From the NCBI RefSeq assembly GCF_024171725.1, contig NZ_JAMTCG010000002.1, positions 186,001 through 250,000 on the forward strand: a stretch of 64,000 bases of DNA, read 5' to 3'. A program made the position numbers and the translations under genes. This document shows, piece after piece, positions 15,659 to 25,035 of this stretch (position 1 is its first letter; every line of letters starts with the position of its first letter). The notes below the pieces were generated by a model, which searched no databases, was not told the DNA's origin, and saw only the letters and a list, made by a program, of their open reading frames with translations. The stretch is from Williamsia serinedens (lineage in GTDB: Bacteria; Actinomycetota; Actinomycetes; Mycobacteriales; Mycobacteriaceae).

Positions 15659-17185
15659 GTGCGCAGCTACGACGACATCGTGATCGGCGCCGGCCACAAC
15701 GGGCTCACCGCGGCCGCCTACCTCGCGCGCGCCGGACGTCGCGTGGTGGTGCTCGAGCGGTCGGATCACGTCGGTGGCGCGGCGATCTCGGCCGACGTGT
15801 TCCCCGGTGTCGCAGCACGACTGTCGCGGTACTCCTACCTGGTGTCGCTGCTGCCGCGGCACGTCATCAGCGACCTCGACCTCGACCTCCGGCTGGTGCG
15901 ACGACGGTTCTCGTCCTACACGCCGGTGCCCGGCGCCCCGGAACGCGGGATCCTCGTCGACGGCGGGGACGAGGAAGCGACGCGCGCCGCGTTCCGATCG
16001 GTCACCGGCTCCGACGCCGATCACGATGCGTGGCAACGGTTCTACACCGCGATGGGCGAGGTGGCGCAGCGCCTGTTCCCGACGATGACGCAGCCCCTGC
16101 CGTCGCTGTCCACGGCACGCGACCTCGTCGGCGACGTCTGGGCCGACCTCGTCGAACGGCCACTCGGCGACTGGCTCCGGCGGGAGTTCGCCGACGACAC
16201 CGTGCGCGGGATCGTCGCGACCGACGCCCTGATCGGCACCTTCGCGGATCTCGACGACCCGTCGCTGCGGCAGAACATCTGCCTGCTCTACCACCTGATC
16301 GGCAACGGCACGGGCGACTGGGACGTGCCTGTCGGGGGCATGGGTGCGGTGACGGGGGCGATGGCCCGGGCGGCGCTCGACGCCGGGGCCGAGATCCTCA
16401 CCGGCGCCGAGGTCGTCGGCGTGGATCCCGCCGACGGCAGCGTGTCCTGGCGGACGACCGCCGGCGGTGACGAGGCGCGTGCGCCGTGCATCCACGCTGC
16501 CTGCGCGCCCGCGGTGCTGAACACGATGCTCGACGAACCCGTTGCCACGGAACCGGATCCGCGGGGTGCGCAGCTCAAGGTGAACCTGGTGCTGACGCGA
16601 CTCCCCCGCCTCGCCGACCCCACCGTCGACCCGGTCGCCGCATTCTCCGGCACCTTCCACGTCAACGAGGGTTTCGACCAGCTCCACACCGCGTGGACGC
16701 GGGCGTCGCAGGGGCGTGTCCCCGACGTGCCTCCGTGCGAGATCTACTGCCACACCCTGTCCGACCGCAGCATCCTCGGTCCGGGCACGGACGGGATGCA
16801 GACGCTCACGCTCTTCGGGCTGCACATGCCGCCCGAACTGTTCGACCGGACAGACGCGAGGGACGAGGCCCTCGCCGCGACGCTGCGATCACTCGACTCC
16901 GTGCTCGCCGAGCCGGTGATGGAGGTCGTCGCGCGCGACGGTGCCGGCAACCCGTGCATCGAGGTGCGCACCCCGCGGGACCTCGAGCAGTCGCCGGGCC
17001 TGCCGGGCGGCCACATCTTCCACCGCTCGCTGCAGTGGCCGTGGGCCGAGTCCGACGACGAGATCGGGACATGGGGCGTCGAGACACGTCATCCGCGGGT
17101 GAGCATCGCCGGGGCGGGCGCCCGCCGTGGCGGAGGGGTCAGCGGCATCCCCGGCCACAACTCCGCCCGCTGGGCCCTGCAGTGA
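15659..17185 (+). CDS. Phytoene-desaturase-like FAD-dependent oxidoreductase (PYROXD2-type)
   Basis: A 508-residue flavoprotein with the dinucleotide-binding start DIVIGAGHNGLTAAAYLA followed by VVVLERSDHVGGAA, the classical GxGxxG plus acidic-residue and GG-doublet motif. The C-terminal FAD-closing motif is VSIAGAGARRGGGVSGIPGH. The family comprises carotenoid desaturases and many uncharacterised PYROXD2-like oxidoreductases; lacking neighbouring carotenoid genes, substrate is open. A second protein of this broad family is at 51011. Its stop is followed within two bases by a five-unit 21-bp array. Confidence 0.85.
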   Translation: MRSYDDIVIGAGHNGLTAAAYLARAGRRVVVLERSDHVGGAAISADVFPGVAARLSRYSYLVSLLPRHVISDLDLDLRLVRRRFSSYTPVPGAPERGILVDGGDEEATRAAFRSVTGSDADHDAWQRFYTAMGEVAQRLFPTMTQPLPSLSTARDLVGDVWADLVERPLGDWLRREFADDTVRGIVATDALIGTFADLDDPSLRQNICLLYHLIGNGTGDWDVPVGGMGAVTGAMARAALDAGAEILTGAEVVGVDPADGSVSWRTTAGGDEARAPCIHAACAPAVLNTMLDEPVATEPDPRGAQLKVNLVLTRLPRLADPTVDPVAAFSGTFHVNEGFDQLHTAWTRASQGRVPDVPPCEIYCHTLSDRSILGPGTDGMQTLTLFGLHMPPELFDRTDARDEALAATLRSLDSVLAEPVMEVVARDGAGNPCIEVRTPRDLEQSPGLPGGHIFHRSLQWPWAESDDEIGTWGVETRHPRVSIAGAGARRGGGVSGIPGHNSARWALQ

Positions 17186-17187
17186 CC

Positions 17188-17292
17188 CCGTTCGTCGGGC
17201 AGTTTGAGCCGTTCGTTGGGCGGTAGGAGCCGTTCGTTGGGCAGCCGGAGCCGTTCGTTGGGCGGTAGGAGCCGTTCGTTGGGCGGTTGGGA
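17188..17292 (+). repeat. 21-bp G-rich tandem array, 5 units, sense to the flavoprotein gene
   Basis: Five 21-base units with consensus CCGTTCGTTGGGCRGYNGGAG start two bases after the stop codon. They share the core GTTGGGC(A/G)G with the arrays at 7938-8208. The 10-base palindrome CCTCGCGAGG (17293-17302) follows immediately, marking the centre between this and the facing array. Confidence 0.93.
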
Positions 17293-17311
17293 CCTCGCGA
17301 GGTGCGCCGGA

Positions 17312-17346
17312 CGCCCACCAGACGGTTCCAACCGCCCAACAGACGG
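17312..17346 (-). repeat. 21-bp repeat, one full and one partial unit, sense to the NUDIX gene
   Basis: Read on the minus strand, one complete unit (core CCGTCTGTTGGGCGG, 17326-17346) and a 14-base partial unit follow five bases after the NUDIX stop codon. Orientation is again sense to the gene it follows and opposite to the array at 17188-17292. Confidence 0.85.
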
Positions 17347-17351
17347 TCGGG

Positions 17352-17780
17352 TCAGGAAGAGCCGCCGGTGTGGCGCCGCAGGACCGGTAGGACGTGGTCG
17401 ACGAAGAGCGGCGCGAGGTCGTCGCGGTCGTCGTCGGTGACGTCGTGCCAGCGCAGTTCGTCGATCTCCGCGGCGACCCTGACGTGTGATCCGTCCCCGT
17501 CCACCGTCCCGCAGTCGAAGACGTCGGCCAGCAGCACGGTGTCGGCCTCGTTGGCCGCGGCCGTCTCGATGCGACCCCACGGGGTCAGCGACCCGGGGTC
17601 CAGCACGATCCCGACCTCTTCGTCGATCTCGCGGACCACGGTGTCGAGCGGGGTCTCACCGGACTCGGGCTTGCCGCCCGGCATCATGTACCGGCTGGTC
17701 CCCCGCTTGCGGACGAGCAGGATCCGTCCCGTCGCGTCGCGGATGATCGCGGCGCTGACGACGATGGGATCAGTGGCCAC
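17352..17780 (-). CDS. NUDIX hydrolase
   Basis: A 142-residue protein with a canonical Nudix box: GKPESGETPLDTVVREIDEE then VG, providing the magnesium-binding glutamates (Gx5Ex7REUxEExGU). It should hydrolyse a nucleoside diphosphate linked to another group; no substrate-specific motif is clear. The GTG start overlaps the upstream SDR stop by 11 bases, so the two are translated from one mRNA. Fold length is minimal but complete. Confidence 0.92.
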   Translation of the reverse strand: MATDPIVVSAAIIRDATGRILLVRKRGTSRYMMPGGKPESGETPLDTVVREIDEEVGIVLDPGSLTPWGRIETAAANEADTVLLADVFDCGTVDGDGSHVRVAAEIDELRWHDVTDDDRDDLAPLFVDHVLPVLRRHTGGSS

Positions 17781-18570
17781 CGGCGAGGTTTTTGTTCACC
17801 AGGCGGGTCAGGAAGATCGGCGAGAACCGCGACCCGGCCTGCAGGACGCGGGTCTGCGTGCCCACCGTGTAGTGCACCTGGTGGATCAGCTTGCTGAAGA
17901 GGTTGGGCTCGGCCGCCTCGAGGATGCGGTCGGCCACGTCCTGGGGTCCGAGCTTGATGCCCAGGCGGTCGGTGGTGCCGGTCTTGATGTTGGCGGTCAT
18001 CGCGGTCTGCACGTACAGCGGCCAGATGGCGACGACACGGATGCCGTGGCCACCCCACTCGATGTCCAGTGCCTCGGTGATCGACCGGACGAAGTGCTTG
18101 GTCGAGCTGTAGTTCGCGAGCTCGGCCTGGCCGTAGATCGCCGACGCCGACGCGAGGTTGATCGCGACCGAGTTCTTCGTCGCCTTCAGGTACGGGAACG
18201 CCGCGTGCAGGCCGTTCACCACGCCCTTGCAGTTGATGTCGATCTCCTTGTGGAGGGTCGACACCTTGATCTCCTCGAACTTGCCGGCGATGAGGATGCC
18301 CGCGTTGTTGAGCATCACGTCGAGCCGACCACCGGTGGTGTCGGTGAACTCCTTCAGGCGCTCGGAGAACTCGTCGAAGTCGGTGACATCGAGGTGACCG
18401 ACGACCGCGGTCGCACCGAGGTCCTCGATCTCGTCCTTGAGCGACTTCAGACCCACCTCGTCGATGTCGTAGCCGCCGACGGTGTAGCCCTTCTTCGCGA
18501 AGGAGAGGGCCGTCTTACGGCCGATACCCGCCGCCGCACCGGTGATGAACACGCTCTTCGTCGAGGCCAT
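17770..18570 (-). CDS. Short-chain dehydrogenase/reductase
   Basis: A 266-residue SDR with [18 protein letters not shown] (cofactor loop), NNAGIL (strand 4) and the catalytic Ser...YSSTK. The tail holds [20 protein letters not shown], a region also seen in acyl/fatty-alcohol-active SDRs of actinobacteria. Substrate unknown. The ATG at 18570 is preferred to 18579; a GAGA lies upstream. It is divergent from dprE1 with a 64-base spacer containing ACACG/CGTGT inverted arms at 18584-18597, and is cotranscribed with the NUDIX gene. Confidence 0.88.
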   Translation of the reverse strand: MASTKSVFITGAAAGIGRKTALSFAKKGYTVGGYDIDEVGLKSLKDEIEDLGATAVVGHLDVTDFDEFSERLKEFTDTTGGRLDVMLNNAGILIAGKFEEIKVSTLHKEIDINCKGVVNGLHAAFPYLKATKNSVAINLASASAIYGQAELANYSSTKHFVRSITEALDIEWGGHGIRVVAIWPLYVQTAMTANIKTGTTDRLGIKLGPQDVADRILEAAEPNLFSKLIHQVHYTVGTQTRVLQAGSRFSPIFLTRLVNKNLAGGH

Positions 18571-18620
18571 GCGCCGCATTCTCACACGAGCGCGTGTCAG
18601 ATGCCAAGGTGTGCGCGCGT

Positions 18621-18626
18621 TAGGCT
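18621..18626 (+). promoter_or_regulatory. -10 element for leaderless dprE1 transcript
   Basis: TAGGCT ends eight bases before the dprE1 ATG with no Shine-Dalgarno in between. The geometry equals that before embC and embA (TANNNT, eight bases, start). Confidence 0.45.
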
Positions 18627-18634
18627 GTGCGGCG

Positions 18635-20056
18635 ATGTCCACCACCGATCTGCCCATCGAGAGCCGTCGACTCGTCGGCTGGAGCCGGACCACCCCCATC
18701 CTGGGTGACGTCCTCTCCACCCCCGACGTCGAGGTGGTCGCGCAAGCGGTCGCGCGCGTCGCCGACGACCAGGCCGACAAGCCCTCCTACCTGCGGCGCG
18801 GCGTCATCGCGCGCGGGCTGGGCCGGTCCTACAACGAGTCGGGCCAGAACTCGGGTGGCCTCACCGTCGACATGACCCGGATCCGCAGGATCCACTCGAT
18901 CGACGAGGCGACGGGCATCGTCGACGTGGACGCGGGCGTCAGCCTCGACGCGCTGATGCAGGTCGCGCTGCCGTTCGGACTGTGGGTCCCCGTGCTGCCG
19001 GGTACCCGTCAGGTCACCATCGGCGGGGCGATCGCCCACGACATCCACGGCAAGAACCACCACAGCCAGGGCAGTTTCGGCAACCACGTGGTCGAGATGA
19101 CCCTGCTCGTCGCCGACGGCCGCGTCCTCACGCTGACGCCCACCGGCACGCCCGACGACCCCGACGGCTCGATCTTCTGGGCCACCGTCGCGGGCATCGG
19201 CCTCACCGGCATCATCCTGCGGGCCAAGATCCAGATGAAGCGGACCGAGAGCGCCTACTTCATCGCCGACACCGCGCGGACCAACTCCCTGCAGGAGACC
19301 ATCGACCTGCACCTCGCCGACGGCTTCGAGGACGGGTACGAGTACGCGTCGGGCTGGTTCGACTCCATCAGCGCACCGCCGAAGCTCGGCCGCGGCACCT
19401 TCTCGCGCGGCAACCTCGCCCGCGTCGACGAGCTGCCGGAGAAGCTGCAGAAGGACCCGCTGTCGTTCAACAACAAGCCGCTGGTCCGGTTCCCCGACAT
19501 CTTCCCGCGCGGCCTGGCCAACAAGGCGAGCTTCTCGCTTGTCGGTGAGGCGTACTACCGCATCGGTCCGCCCAGCGAGGGCAAGGTCAAGAACCTCGCC
19601 GGCTTCTATCACATGCTCGACGTGTTCGGTGACTGGAACAACGCCTACGGACGCGGCGGCGGGTTCTGCCAGTACCAGTTCATCGTCCCGACCGGGAACG
19701 AGGCGGAGTTCACCCGGACGATCGAATTCGTCCAGGCGTCGGGGCACGTCAGCTTCCTCAACGTCATCAAGCTGTTCGGTGAGGGCAACCAGGCGCCACT
19801 CTCGTTCCCCTTCAAGGGCTGGAACGTCTGCCTCGACTTCCCCGTCAAACGTGGTCTCGCCGAGTTCCTCGACGACCTCGACCGTCGGGTGATGGCCATG
19901 GGTGGGCGTCTATACACCGCCAAGGACTCCCGCACCAGCGCGGAGTCGTTCCACTCGATGTACCCGAAGATCGACGAGTGGATCGCCGTCCGCCGTCGGA
20001 TCGACCCCGACGGCGTCTTCATGTCGGACATGGCGCGCCGCCTCGAACTCGGCTGA
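18635..20056 (+). CDS. dprE1: Decaprenylphosphoryl-beta-D-ribose oxidase DprE1
   Basis: A 473-residue FAD enzyme of the vanillyl-alcohol-oxidase fold that oxidises decaprenylphosphoryl ribose to the 2-keto intermediate, acting in the periplasm-facing arabinan precursor pathway. The FAD domain shows [20 protein letters not shown] and [19 protein letters not shown]. Substrate-side [12 protein letters not shown] and [14 protein letters not shown] contain Cys399, equivalent by distance from the C-terminus (74 residues) to Cys387 of M. tuberculosis DprE1, the residue captured by benzothiazinones; so the target Cys is conserved. Followed by dprE2 47 bases downstream. Length matches the family (461 in M. 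tuberculosis) with a slightly longer N-terminus. Confidence 0.97.
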   Translation: MSTTDLPIESRRLVGWSRTTPILGDVLSTPDVEVVAQAVARVADDQADKPSYLRRGVIARGLGRSYNESGQNSGGLTVDMTRIRRIHSIDEATGIVDVDAGVSLDALMQVALPFGLWVPVLPGTRQVTIGGAIAHDIHGKNHHSQGSFGNHVVEMTLLVADGRVLTLTPTGTPDDPDGSIFWATVAGIGLTGIILRAKIQMKRTESAYFIADTARTNSLQETIDLHLADGFEDGYEYASGWFDSISAPPKLGRGTFSRGNLARVDELPEKLQKDPLSFNNKPLVRFPDIFPRGLANKASFSLVGEAYYRIGPPSEGKVKNLAGFYHMLDVFGDWNNAYGRGGGFCQYQFIVPTGNEAEFTRTIEFVQASGHVSFLNVIKLFGEGNQAPLSFPFKGWNVCLDFPVKRGLAEFLDDLDRRVMAMGGRLYTAKDSRTSAESFHSMYPKIDEWIAVRRRIDPDGVFMSDMARRLELG

Positions 20057-20103
20057 GCCGCACCGACGCTCGCCACACACCACCGCTCCCGGGAGAGGAC
20101 CCC

Positions 20104-20865
20104 ATGATCAACGCCGTCGGCGTCCCGCAATCGCTGCTGCTGCTCGGTGGCTCGTCGGAGATCGGTCTCGCCATCTGCGAGGAGTACCTCCGCAAGGGAC
20201 CGATGCACGTCGTGCTCGCCACCGTGCCCGGCGACCCGGCAGGCGACGCGGCCATCGAGAAGATGACGGCCGCCGGTGCCGCGTCGGTGCGGCGCATCGA
20301 CTTCGACGCCCTGAAGCCCGAGACCCACGCCGCGGTGATCGACGACGCGTTCTCGGAGCGCGACATCGACGTCGCAATCGTCGCGTTCGGCGTGCAGGGT
20401 GTCGACGAGGAGCTGTGGCAGGACCAGCGCAAGGCCGTCTTCACCGCCCAGATCAACTACACCGCAGCGGTGTCCGTCGGCGTCCTCGTCGGCGAGAAGC
20501 TCCGGGAACAACGGCACGGCCAGATCATCGCGATGAGCTCGGTCGCCGGCGAGCGCGTCCGCCGGTCGAACTTCGTCTACGGCTCCACCAAGGCCGGTCT
20601 CGACGGCTTCTACCTCGGACTCGGGGAGGCGTTGCGCGAGTACGGGGTCCGCGTTCTCGTCATCCGCCCCGGACAGGTCCGCACCCGGCTCTCGGCGCAC
20701 GTCGAGGAGGCCCCGCTGACGGTGAACAAGGAGGACGTGGCCCAGCTCGCCGTCCGCGCCGCCGACGCCGGCAAGGAGATCGTCTGGGCGCCGCCGCCGT
20801 TCCGGTTCATCATGATGGCGCTGCGGCACGTCCCGCGGCCGATCTTCCGCCGCCTCCCCATCTGA
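20104..20865 (+). CDS. dprE2: Decaprenylphosphoryl-2-keto-ribose reductase DprE2
   Basis: A 253-residue SDR (M. tuberculosis DprE2 is 254) that reduces the keto intermediate made by DprE1 to decaprenylphosphoryl-arabinose, using NADH. Cofactor loop [18 protein letters not shown], catalytic [20 protein letters not shown] with Tyr and Lys of YxxxK. A ribosome site (GGGAGAGGA) precedes the ATG. It lies between dprE1 and aftA, the conserved order, and is surely cotranscribed with both: aftA starts nine bases after its stop. Confidence 0.96.
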   Translation: MINAVGVPQSLLLLGGSSEIGLAICEEYLRKGPMHVVLATVPGDPAGDAAIEKMTAAGAASVRRIDFDALKPETHAAVIDDAFSERDIDVAIVAFGVQGVDEELWQDQRKAVFTAQINYTAAVSVGVLVGEKLREQRHGQIIAMSSVAGERVRRSNFVYGSTKAGLDGFYLGLGEALREYGVRVLVIRPGQVRTRLSAHVEEAPLTVNKEDVAQLAVRAADAGKEIVWAPPPFRFIMMALRHVPRPIFRRLPI

Positions 20866-20873
20866 GTCGCGCC

Positions 20874-22814
20874 GTGACCGTCGCGGACACCCGTCGCCCC
20901 ACCGTCGTGCCGGGCGGACCGCGCCGTCCTCGGGCTGCGCATCTGCGTGGTGCCGCTGCGATCGCCGGTGCCGCAGTCACCGCGGCCGTCGTCGCGTCCG
21001 TCGCCCTGGTCGCGATCGGACAGGTCCAGTGGCCGGCCTTCAACTCCTCCAACGTCACCGGCGCGCTGACCACGCTGGGCCAGACGGTCGCCGTCGTGCT
21101 GCTTCTGGTGGCGGCGCTGCTGTGGCGGGCGGGGCGGGCCGGTCGCCTCGTGCCGTTGCTGGGGTGGGTCGGGATCTCGGGGTTCGCGACGGTGACGCTC
21201 GCGATGCCGCTCGGGGCGACGAAGTTGTACCTGTTCGGGATCTCCGTCGACCAGCAGTTCCGCACCGAGTACCTCACCCGGCTGACCGACACCCATGGGT
21301 TGGCGGACATGACCTACCGGGGCCTGGCGCCCTACTACCCCGCCGGATGGTTCTGGCTGGGTGGCCGCTACGCCAACGCCGTCGGGCAGCCCGCGTGGGA
21401 GGCCTTCAAGCCCTGGTCGATCCTGACGATCGCGGTCGCCGCGGCGATCGCCCTCGCCCTGTGGTCGCGGATGATCCGTACCGACCTCGCGATCGCCGTC
21501 ACCCTCGCGACGACCGCTCTCACGATCTACTACGCGGGCCCGGAACCCTATGCGGCCGTACTCATCCTGGTCGGCGCACCGATGCTCGTCGTGATCCTGC
21601 ACGCGCTGCGGTCGGGCAGCGTCCCCGCGCTCGTGGCGGGTGGACTGTTCCTCGGCGTCAGCGCGACGTTCTACACGCTCTTCACCGGATTGTTCGCCCT
21701 CGCAGCCGTTCTGATGGCGGCCTGGCTGATCCTGGACGCGCTGCGATCGTCGTCGAACGCGGCCGTCGCACCGACGGAGATCCGCCGCGACCGCGTCCGC
21801 ACGACGCTCGCTGTCGTGGCGCGTCTGGTCGGCATGGGGGTGTTGTCCGGACTGGTCGCCCTGCTCGTGTGGGCGCCGTATCTGCTGGCGCGTCTGCGAT
21901 CCGAGCCGGCCAGCGGTGGCACCGCCGAGCACTATCTGCCCAGTGGCGGCGCGACGCTGCCCGCGCCGATGCTGCAGCTGAACCTCATCGGACTGCTGTG
22001 CGCCGTCGGCCTGGTGTGGATGGTCCTCCGGGTCCGTACCCGCAGCGTCGCTCTGGCGCTGGGGATCACCACCGTCGCCATCTATCTGTTCTGCCTGCTG
22101 TCGATGGCGGTCACCGCGATCGGGACGACGCTGCTCGCGTTCCGTCTCGAGCCGGTGCTCGCGGTGATCCTGGGTGCCGCAGGCGTGTTCGGCGTGATCG
22201 AACTCGCCCACCTCGTGGTCGACCGCCTCGGCGACGTGCGCCTCGGGATCGCCGTCCTCGGGGCCGTCGGCGCGATCGGGCTCGCGCAGGGGATCCCGTC
22301 GCACCTGTCGAACGAGATCACCACCGCCTACACCGACACCGACGGGTACGGGGTCCGCGCCGACAAGCGGCCACCGGGCGCGGAGTCGTACTTCCCCCGT
22401 ATCGACGAGCTGGTCCGGCAGCAGACCGGGCGCCCGCGGGACGACACCGTCGTCCTCACCGCCGACTACGGCTTCCTGTCGATCTATCCCTACTGGGGAT
22501 TCCAGGGCCTGACCTCGCACTACGCGAACCCCCTGGCGGAGTTCGACAAGCGTGCGCAGACCATCGAACGGTGGTCGAAGATCTCGACGCCGCAGGAGAT
22601 GATCGCGGCACTCGACGCCTCCCCGTGGGACCCGCCCACGGTGTTCCTGTTCCGCTACAGCGCCGACGGTTACGCACTGCGTCTCGCCGCGGACGTCTAC
22701 CCCAACGACCCGAACGTGAAGCGGTACACCGTCACGTTCGCGGCCGCCGCATTCGCCGACCCCCGGTTCACCGTGACCGAGGTCGGCCCGTTCGTCCTGG
22801 TGGTGCGACGATGA
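20874..22814 (+). CDS. aftA: Galactan 5-O-arabinofuranosyltransferase AftA (GT85)
   Basis: A 646-residue membrane glycosyltransferase of the GT-C type that attaches the first arabinofuranose from decaprenylphosphoryl-arabinose to the galactan chain. About eleven hydrophobic segments fill residues 20-460, after which a soluble extracytoplasmic domain of about 180 residues follows. Conserved stretches include MTYRGLAPYYPAGWFWLGGR and TADYGFLSIYPYWGFQGL. Length agrees with Rv3792 (643). GTG start is in the correct frame nine bases after dprE2; the frame stays open farther upstream but only as a mirror of dprE2. Its stop overlaps the MBL hydrolase ATG by 4 bases. Confidence 0.95.
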   Translation: MTVADTRRPTVVPGGPRRPRAAHLRGAAAIAGAAVTAAVVASVALVAIGQVQWPAFNSSNVTGALTTLGQTVAVVLLLVAALLWRAGRAGRLVPLLGWVGISGFATVTLAMPLGATKLYLFGISVDQQFRTEYLTRLTDTHGLADMTYRGLAPYYPAGWFWLGGRYANAVGQPAWEAFKPWSILTIAVAAAIALALWSRMIRTDLAIAVTLATTALTIYYAGPEPYAAVLILVGAPMLVVILHALRSGSVPALVAGGLFLGVSATFYTLFTGLFALAAVLMAAWLILDALRSSSNAAVAPTEIRRDRVRTTLAVVARLVGMGVLSGLVALLVWAPYLLARLRSEPASGGTAEHYLPSGGATLPAPMLQLNLIGLLCAVGLVWMVLRVRTRSVALALGITTVAIYLFCLLSMAVTAIGTTLLAFRLEPVLAVILGAAGVFGVIELAHLVVDRLGDVRLGIAVLGAVGAIGLAQGIPSHLSNEITTAYTDTDGYGVRADKRPPGAESYFPRIDELVRQQTGRPRDDTVVLTADYGFLSIYPYWGFQGLTSHYANPLAEFDKRAQTIERWSKISTPQEMIAALDASPWDPPTVFLFRYSADGYALRLAADVYPNDPNVKRYTVTFAAAAFADPRFTVTEVGPFVLVVRR

Positions 22815-23563
22815 CCGGTTCCACGATCGAGACCCTCGACGACGGACGGGGCGGCCACGTCCACTTCGTCCACACCGACCACGTGAACTGGGTCGTGCTG
22901 CAGGACCATTCGGGCGTCACGCTGATCGACGGCGGCTATCCGAAACAGGTCGACGCGGTGGAGGCCTCGCTTCGGGAGGTCGGCGCGTCGCCGGCGGACA
23001 TCCGCGGCGCCCTGGTCACCCACGCCCACGTCGACCACATCGGGGGCCTCCGGGTGCTCGCCGAGCGCCACGGGTTCCCCGTCTACGCCGATCCCGTGGA
23101 GGTCCACCACGTCCGACGTGAGTACCTCGAACAGGCGGGTCCCGCCGACCTCGCGCCGCTCGCATGGCGCCCACGCGTCGCGCTGTGGCTTCTCGAGGTC
23201 TCCCGGTTGGGCGTACTCGACCGCAGCGGGATCGATGACGCACAGGCGTTCCCGACCGCGGGAGAATTGCCCTTGCCGGGACGCCCGCGACCGGTGGCGT
23301 GTCCCGGCCACACCAGTGGCCACAGCACCTATCTGGTCGGCGACGGGCACGTGCTGGTGTCCGGCGACGCGCTCATCACGGCTCACGGCACCACTGCCCT
23401 GCACGGACCGCAGTGCCTGCACAAGGCCTTCCACCACGACCTGGCCACGAACCGTGCCTCGGTGCAGGCCCTCGCCGCACTCGACGTCGATGTGATCCTG
23501 CCCGGACACGGACCCGCCTTCCACGGGCCGATCGCGGACGCGGTGGCGACGGCCCTCGCGTAG
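22811..23563 (+). CDS. MBL-fold metallo-hydrolase
   Basis: A 250-residue metallo-beta-lactamase fold protein. Metal ligands are visible: His71, His73, Asp75, His76 in THAHVDHIGG, then His in CPGHTSGHSTY, Asp in LVSGDAL and His in LPGHGP. This set fits a two-zinc hydrolase of the glyoxalase II/YcbL-like type. ATGA overlap with aftA makes it the fourth gene of the dprE1-dprE2-aftA unit; a role in envelope metabolism would be a guess. The 94-base spacer after it holds one TTGTCCACA and a promoter for the next gene. Confidence 0.88.
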   Translation: MTGSTIETLDDGRGGHVHFVHTDHVNWVVLQDHSGVTLIDGGYPKQVDAVEASLREVGASPADIRGALVTHAHVDHIGGLRVLAERHGFPVYADPVEVHHVRREYLEQAGPADLAPLAWRPRVALWLLEVSRLGVLDRSGIDDAQAFPTAGELPLPGRPRPVACPGHTSGHSTYLVGDGHVLVSGDALITAHGTTALHGPQCLHKAFHHDLATNRASVQALAALDVDVILPGHGPAFHGPIADAVATALA

Positions 23564-23644
23564 GGGTTGTCCACAGATCTCGCCGGTTCCACAAGTTGCG
23601 GGGGTCCCTGCCTGACCGCGGCTGCGGCTGTCGGGCAGCGCCGA

Positions 23645-23650
23645 TAACAT
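23645..23650 (+). promoter_or_regulatory. -10 element for the DUF222 gene
   Basis: TAACAT ends seven bases before the ATG, consistent with a leaderless transcript; no Shine-Dalgarno is present. A single DnaA-box-like TTGTCCACA sits upstream at 23567-23575. Confidence 0.42.
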
Positions 23651-23657
23651 CGCACAC

Positions 23658-24944
23658 ATGTTCGAGAAGGTTGTCGAGGCGGCTGATCGTCTCGCCGATG
23701 CCGTCCGCGAGTGCGAACCGCCCGCGGACGATGACGCGCTGCTGGCAGGGCTACGGGCCGCGGTCGCTGCCCGGAACGCTGCGGACGGGTTGCTGGCCCG
23801 GGTGACCGGGGAGATCGAGTGCCACGGGACGGCGAAGCGGGTGGGGATGTCAGTGCGGGAGCTGTTGCGCCGACACGGATGTGTGCCTGCGGTGGCATCC
23901 CGGGCGATCCGGCTCGGGCGTGCGGTCGCGCACCTGCCGGCGCTGGCAAGGCATCTGCGGGATGGGTCGATGTCGGGCGAGTACGCCGACGCCGTCGCCC
24001 GCGGAGTCCGCCACGTACGCACGCGCACCAGGTCACCGCTCGGGTCGGAACTCGCGACCGAGACCGAAACGGTGCTGATTGGGCACGCCCTGGCCGGGCG
24101 GTCGCCGGTGGAGATCGACGACCGGGCGCGGGCAATCGCGCTTCAGCGCCAACCCGAGGTGCACGACGAGGAGGCGGCGACTCCGATTGCTGAAGACACC
24201 GCTCTGAACGAGGTGTCGTGGGCGCAGCGCGACGACGGTCGGCTGGCGGGGTCGTTCGACCTCGACGTCGTCGCCGGCGAACGACTGATCTCCTGCATCG
24301 ACACCGCGTCACGGCCGCGGCCGCTACCGGACGGGACACCCGATCCGCGGTCGGCGAATCAGCGGCGGGCGGATGCGTTCGTGCAAGTTGTCGAGGCGGC
24401 GTCCCGCGCCCTCGGGGTCGATGGGCTGGTCGGGTCGGCGAAGACCGAGATCCTGCTGACCGTGCCCGCCACCCACGACGAGTGCTGCGGGGTCACCCCG
24501 GCGGGTCCGGCGCATCTGCAGTGGATGGGCAGCGTCTCCGACGAGGCGGTGTCGTTGCTGTCGTGCGATGCCTCGGTCACCCGCATCGCTGTGGATGTCG
24601 ACGCCGCGCCGATCGACATCTCCCCGAAGGCCAGGTTGTTCACCGGGCGCACCCGCAAAGCCATCGTCGCCCGTGACCAGTCGTGCGTGATGTGCGGCAA
24701 CCCCGCCTCGTGGACCGATGTCCACCACATTCTGCCGTTCTCGCAGGGCGGGGCGACGACCTGTGACAACGGGTGCCTGCTGTGCCGCACCTGCCACGTC
24801 GCGGTCCACCAGCACGGCTGGGAGATCGTCATGGGACCCGACCGCCACCCCTGGATCCGGCCACCAGCCACCGTCGACCCCCGACGCGAACTGCAACCCG
24901 CCTACAGTCGGCGAACACTGCGCCTCGACACCATGGCCGCCTGA
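23658..24944 (+). CDS. DUF222 / HNH endonuclease domain protein (13E12 repeat family)
   Basis: A 428-residue member of the actinobacterial 13E12/REP family. An N-terminal helical DUF222 domain (residues about 1-310) precedes a zinc-stabilised HNH nuclease domain: Cys pair in SCVMCGNPASW, HHILPFSQGGATTCDNG carrying the HNH histidines, then CLLCRTCHVAVHQHGW. These genes occur in many copies in mycobacteria and relatives and are often variable between strains; cellular function is unknown and mobility has not been shown for this copy. No flanking terminal repeats are seen. It separates the aftA unit from the convergent membrane-protein pair. Confidence 0.9.
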   Translation: MFEKVVEAADRLADAVRECEPPADDDALLAGLRAAVAARNAADGLLARVTGEIECHGTAKRVGMSVRELLRRHGCVPAVASRAIRLGRAVAHLPALARHLRDGSMSGEYADAVARGVRHVRTRTRSPLGSELATETETVLIGHALAGRSPVEIDDRARAIALQRQPEVHDEEAATPIAEDTALNEVSWAQRDDGRLAGSFDLDVVAGERLISCIDTASRPRPLPDGTPDPRSANQRRADAFVQVVEAASRALGVDGLVGSAKTEILLTVPATHDECCGVTPAGPAHLQWMGSVSDEAVSLLSCDASVTRIAVDVDAAPIDISPKARLFTGRTRKAIVARDQSCVMCGNPASWTDVHHILPFSQGGATTCDNGCLLCRTCHVAVHQHGWEIVMGPDRHPWIRPPATVDPRRELQPAYSRRTLRLDTMAA

Positions 24945-24974
24945 CAACGACTCAGCGACACTACATTTTCCGCA

Positions 24975-24991
24975 CCTGACCGAACGTCAGG
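24975..24991. terminator. Short hairpin between convergent genes
   Basis: CCTGAC (24975-24980) and GTCAGG (24986-24991) are perfect complements around a five-base loop in the 91-base spacer between the DUF222 gene and the convergent membrane-protein gene. No U-tract follows, as is common in this GC range. Termination is inferred. Confidence 0.35.
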
Positions 24992-25035
24992 ACCGCATCA
25001 GTACTTTGACAACTCCACAGAGTGGACCGCCGCGG

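Noticed and set aside
20610-22520. 636-codon minus-strand frame opposite aftA
   Set aside because: A mirror of the aftA gene caused by high GC at third positions; its composition is Arg/Asp/Gly/Gln-rich and shows no family motif.
23567-23575. TTGTCCACA as part of a replication origin
   Set aside because: Only one DnaA-box-like sequence is present, with no cluster, no AT-rich unwinding region and no dnaA/dnaN nearby.
23564-25035. DUF222/HNH gene as an intact mobile element
   Set aside because: No terminal inverted repeats, target duplications, recombinase or group II intron features flank it; family copy-number alone is not evidence of mobility.
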